From positions 1 to 5,086 of the forward strand of contig JBBQTU010000262.1 of the NCBI GenBank assembly GCA_038213005.1: 5,086 nucleotides of DNA, given 5' to 3'. A model generated the notes under the pieces. The model made no database searches and was not told where the DNA came from. It worked only from the letters and a program-made list of their open reading frames with translations. The stretch's first letter is position 1. Each line of letters opens with the position of its first letter. Both the position numbers and the translations under genes were made by a program. Of the stretch, positions 5,065 through 5,086 are shown piece by piece. Origin of the DNA: JBBQTU01 sp038213005. Its GTDB lineage: Bacteria; Planctomycetota; Phycisphaerae; Tepidisphaerales; Tepidisphaeraceae.

Positions 5065-5086
5065 GTGACGGGGGACAGCACTTCGA

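Overview
The window looks like chromosomal DNA from a GC-rich member of the Planctomycetota, probably Phycisphaerae-like. The phylum assignment is inference. It rests on an N-terminal LExRxLLS surface-protein signature, a GTP-type PEP carboxykinase of bacterial type, an SBBP-type surface protein, and long intergenic spacers filled with 7-bp tandem repeats and paired-hairpin repeats of the kind I associate with planctomycete genomes.

Layout. Positions 1-406 hold no intact gene. They contain a REP/BIME-like pair of inverted hairpins (25-110) and, beside it on the minus strand, what looks like a fragment of a REP-associated (Y1) transposase (about 139-290). Positions 407-865 (+) encode a 152-residue protein of unknown function with an alpha/beta body and a His/Pro/Ala-rich tail. 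The DNA for its last residues and stop codon is repeated exactly 120 bp downstream in the same frame. Positions 866-1215 are spacer with a two-hairpin dispersed-type repeat and a strong hairpin that can terminate transcription from both converging genes. Positions 1216-3009 (-) encode a complete GTP-dependent phosphoenolpyruvate carboxykinase (pckG) with all recognisable catalytic residues.

Upstream of pckG, read on the minus strand, is a sigma70-like promoter with a perfect TTGACA. It is directly abutted by an 18-bp palindrome that matches the Rex operator consensus at 12 of 14 defined positions, over the predicted transcription start. Positions 3216-4131 are a long spacer with three heptamer arrays and an octamer purine tract. 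Positions 4132-5064 (+) encode the N-terminal part of a secreted SBBP beta-propeller-type protein. Its frame is cut by a TAG exactly where the family has a Tyr, and the SBBP motif continues in frame past the stop to the window edge.

The genes do not form an operon. pckG faces away from the SBBP gene and converges on the small gene. The best leads are the Rex-like redox control of pckG, the amber codon inside the SBBP motif, the in-frame repeat of the small gene's 3' end, the REP/BIME plus transposase remnant, and the family of 7-bp repeats. I see no evidence for a defence system, CRISPR array, tRNA or rRNA.
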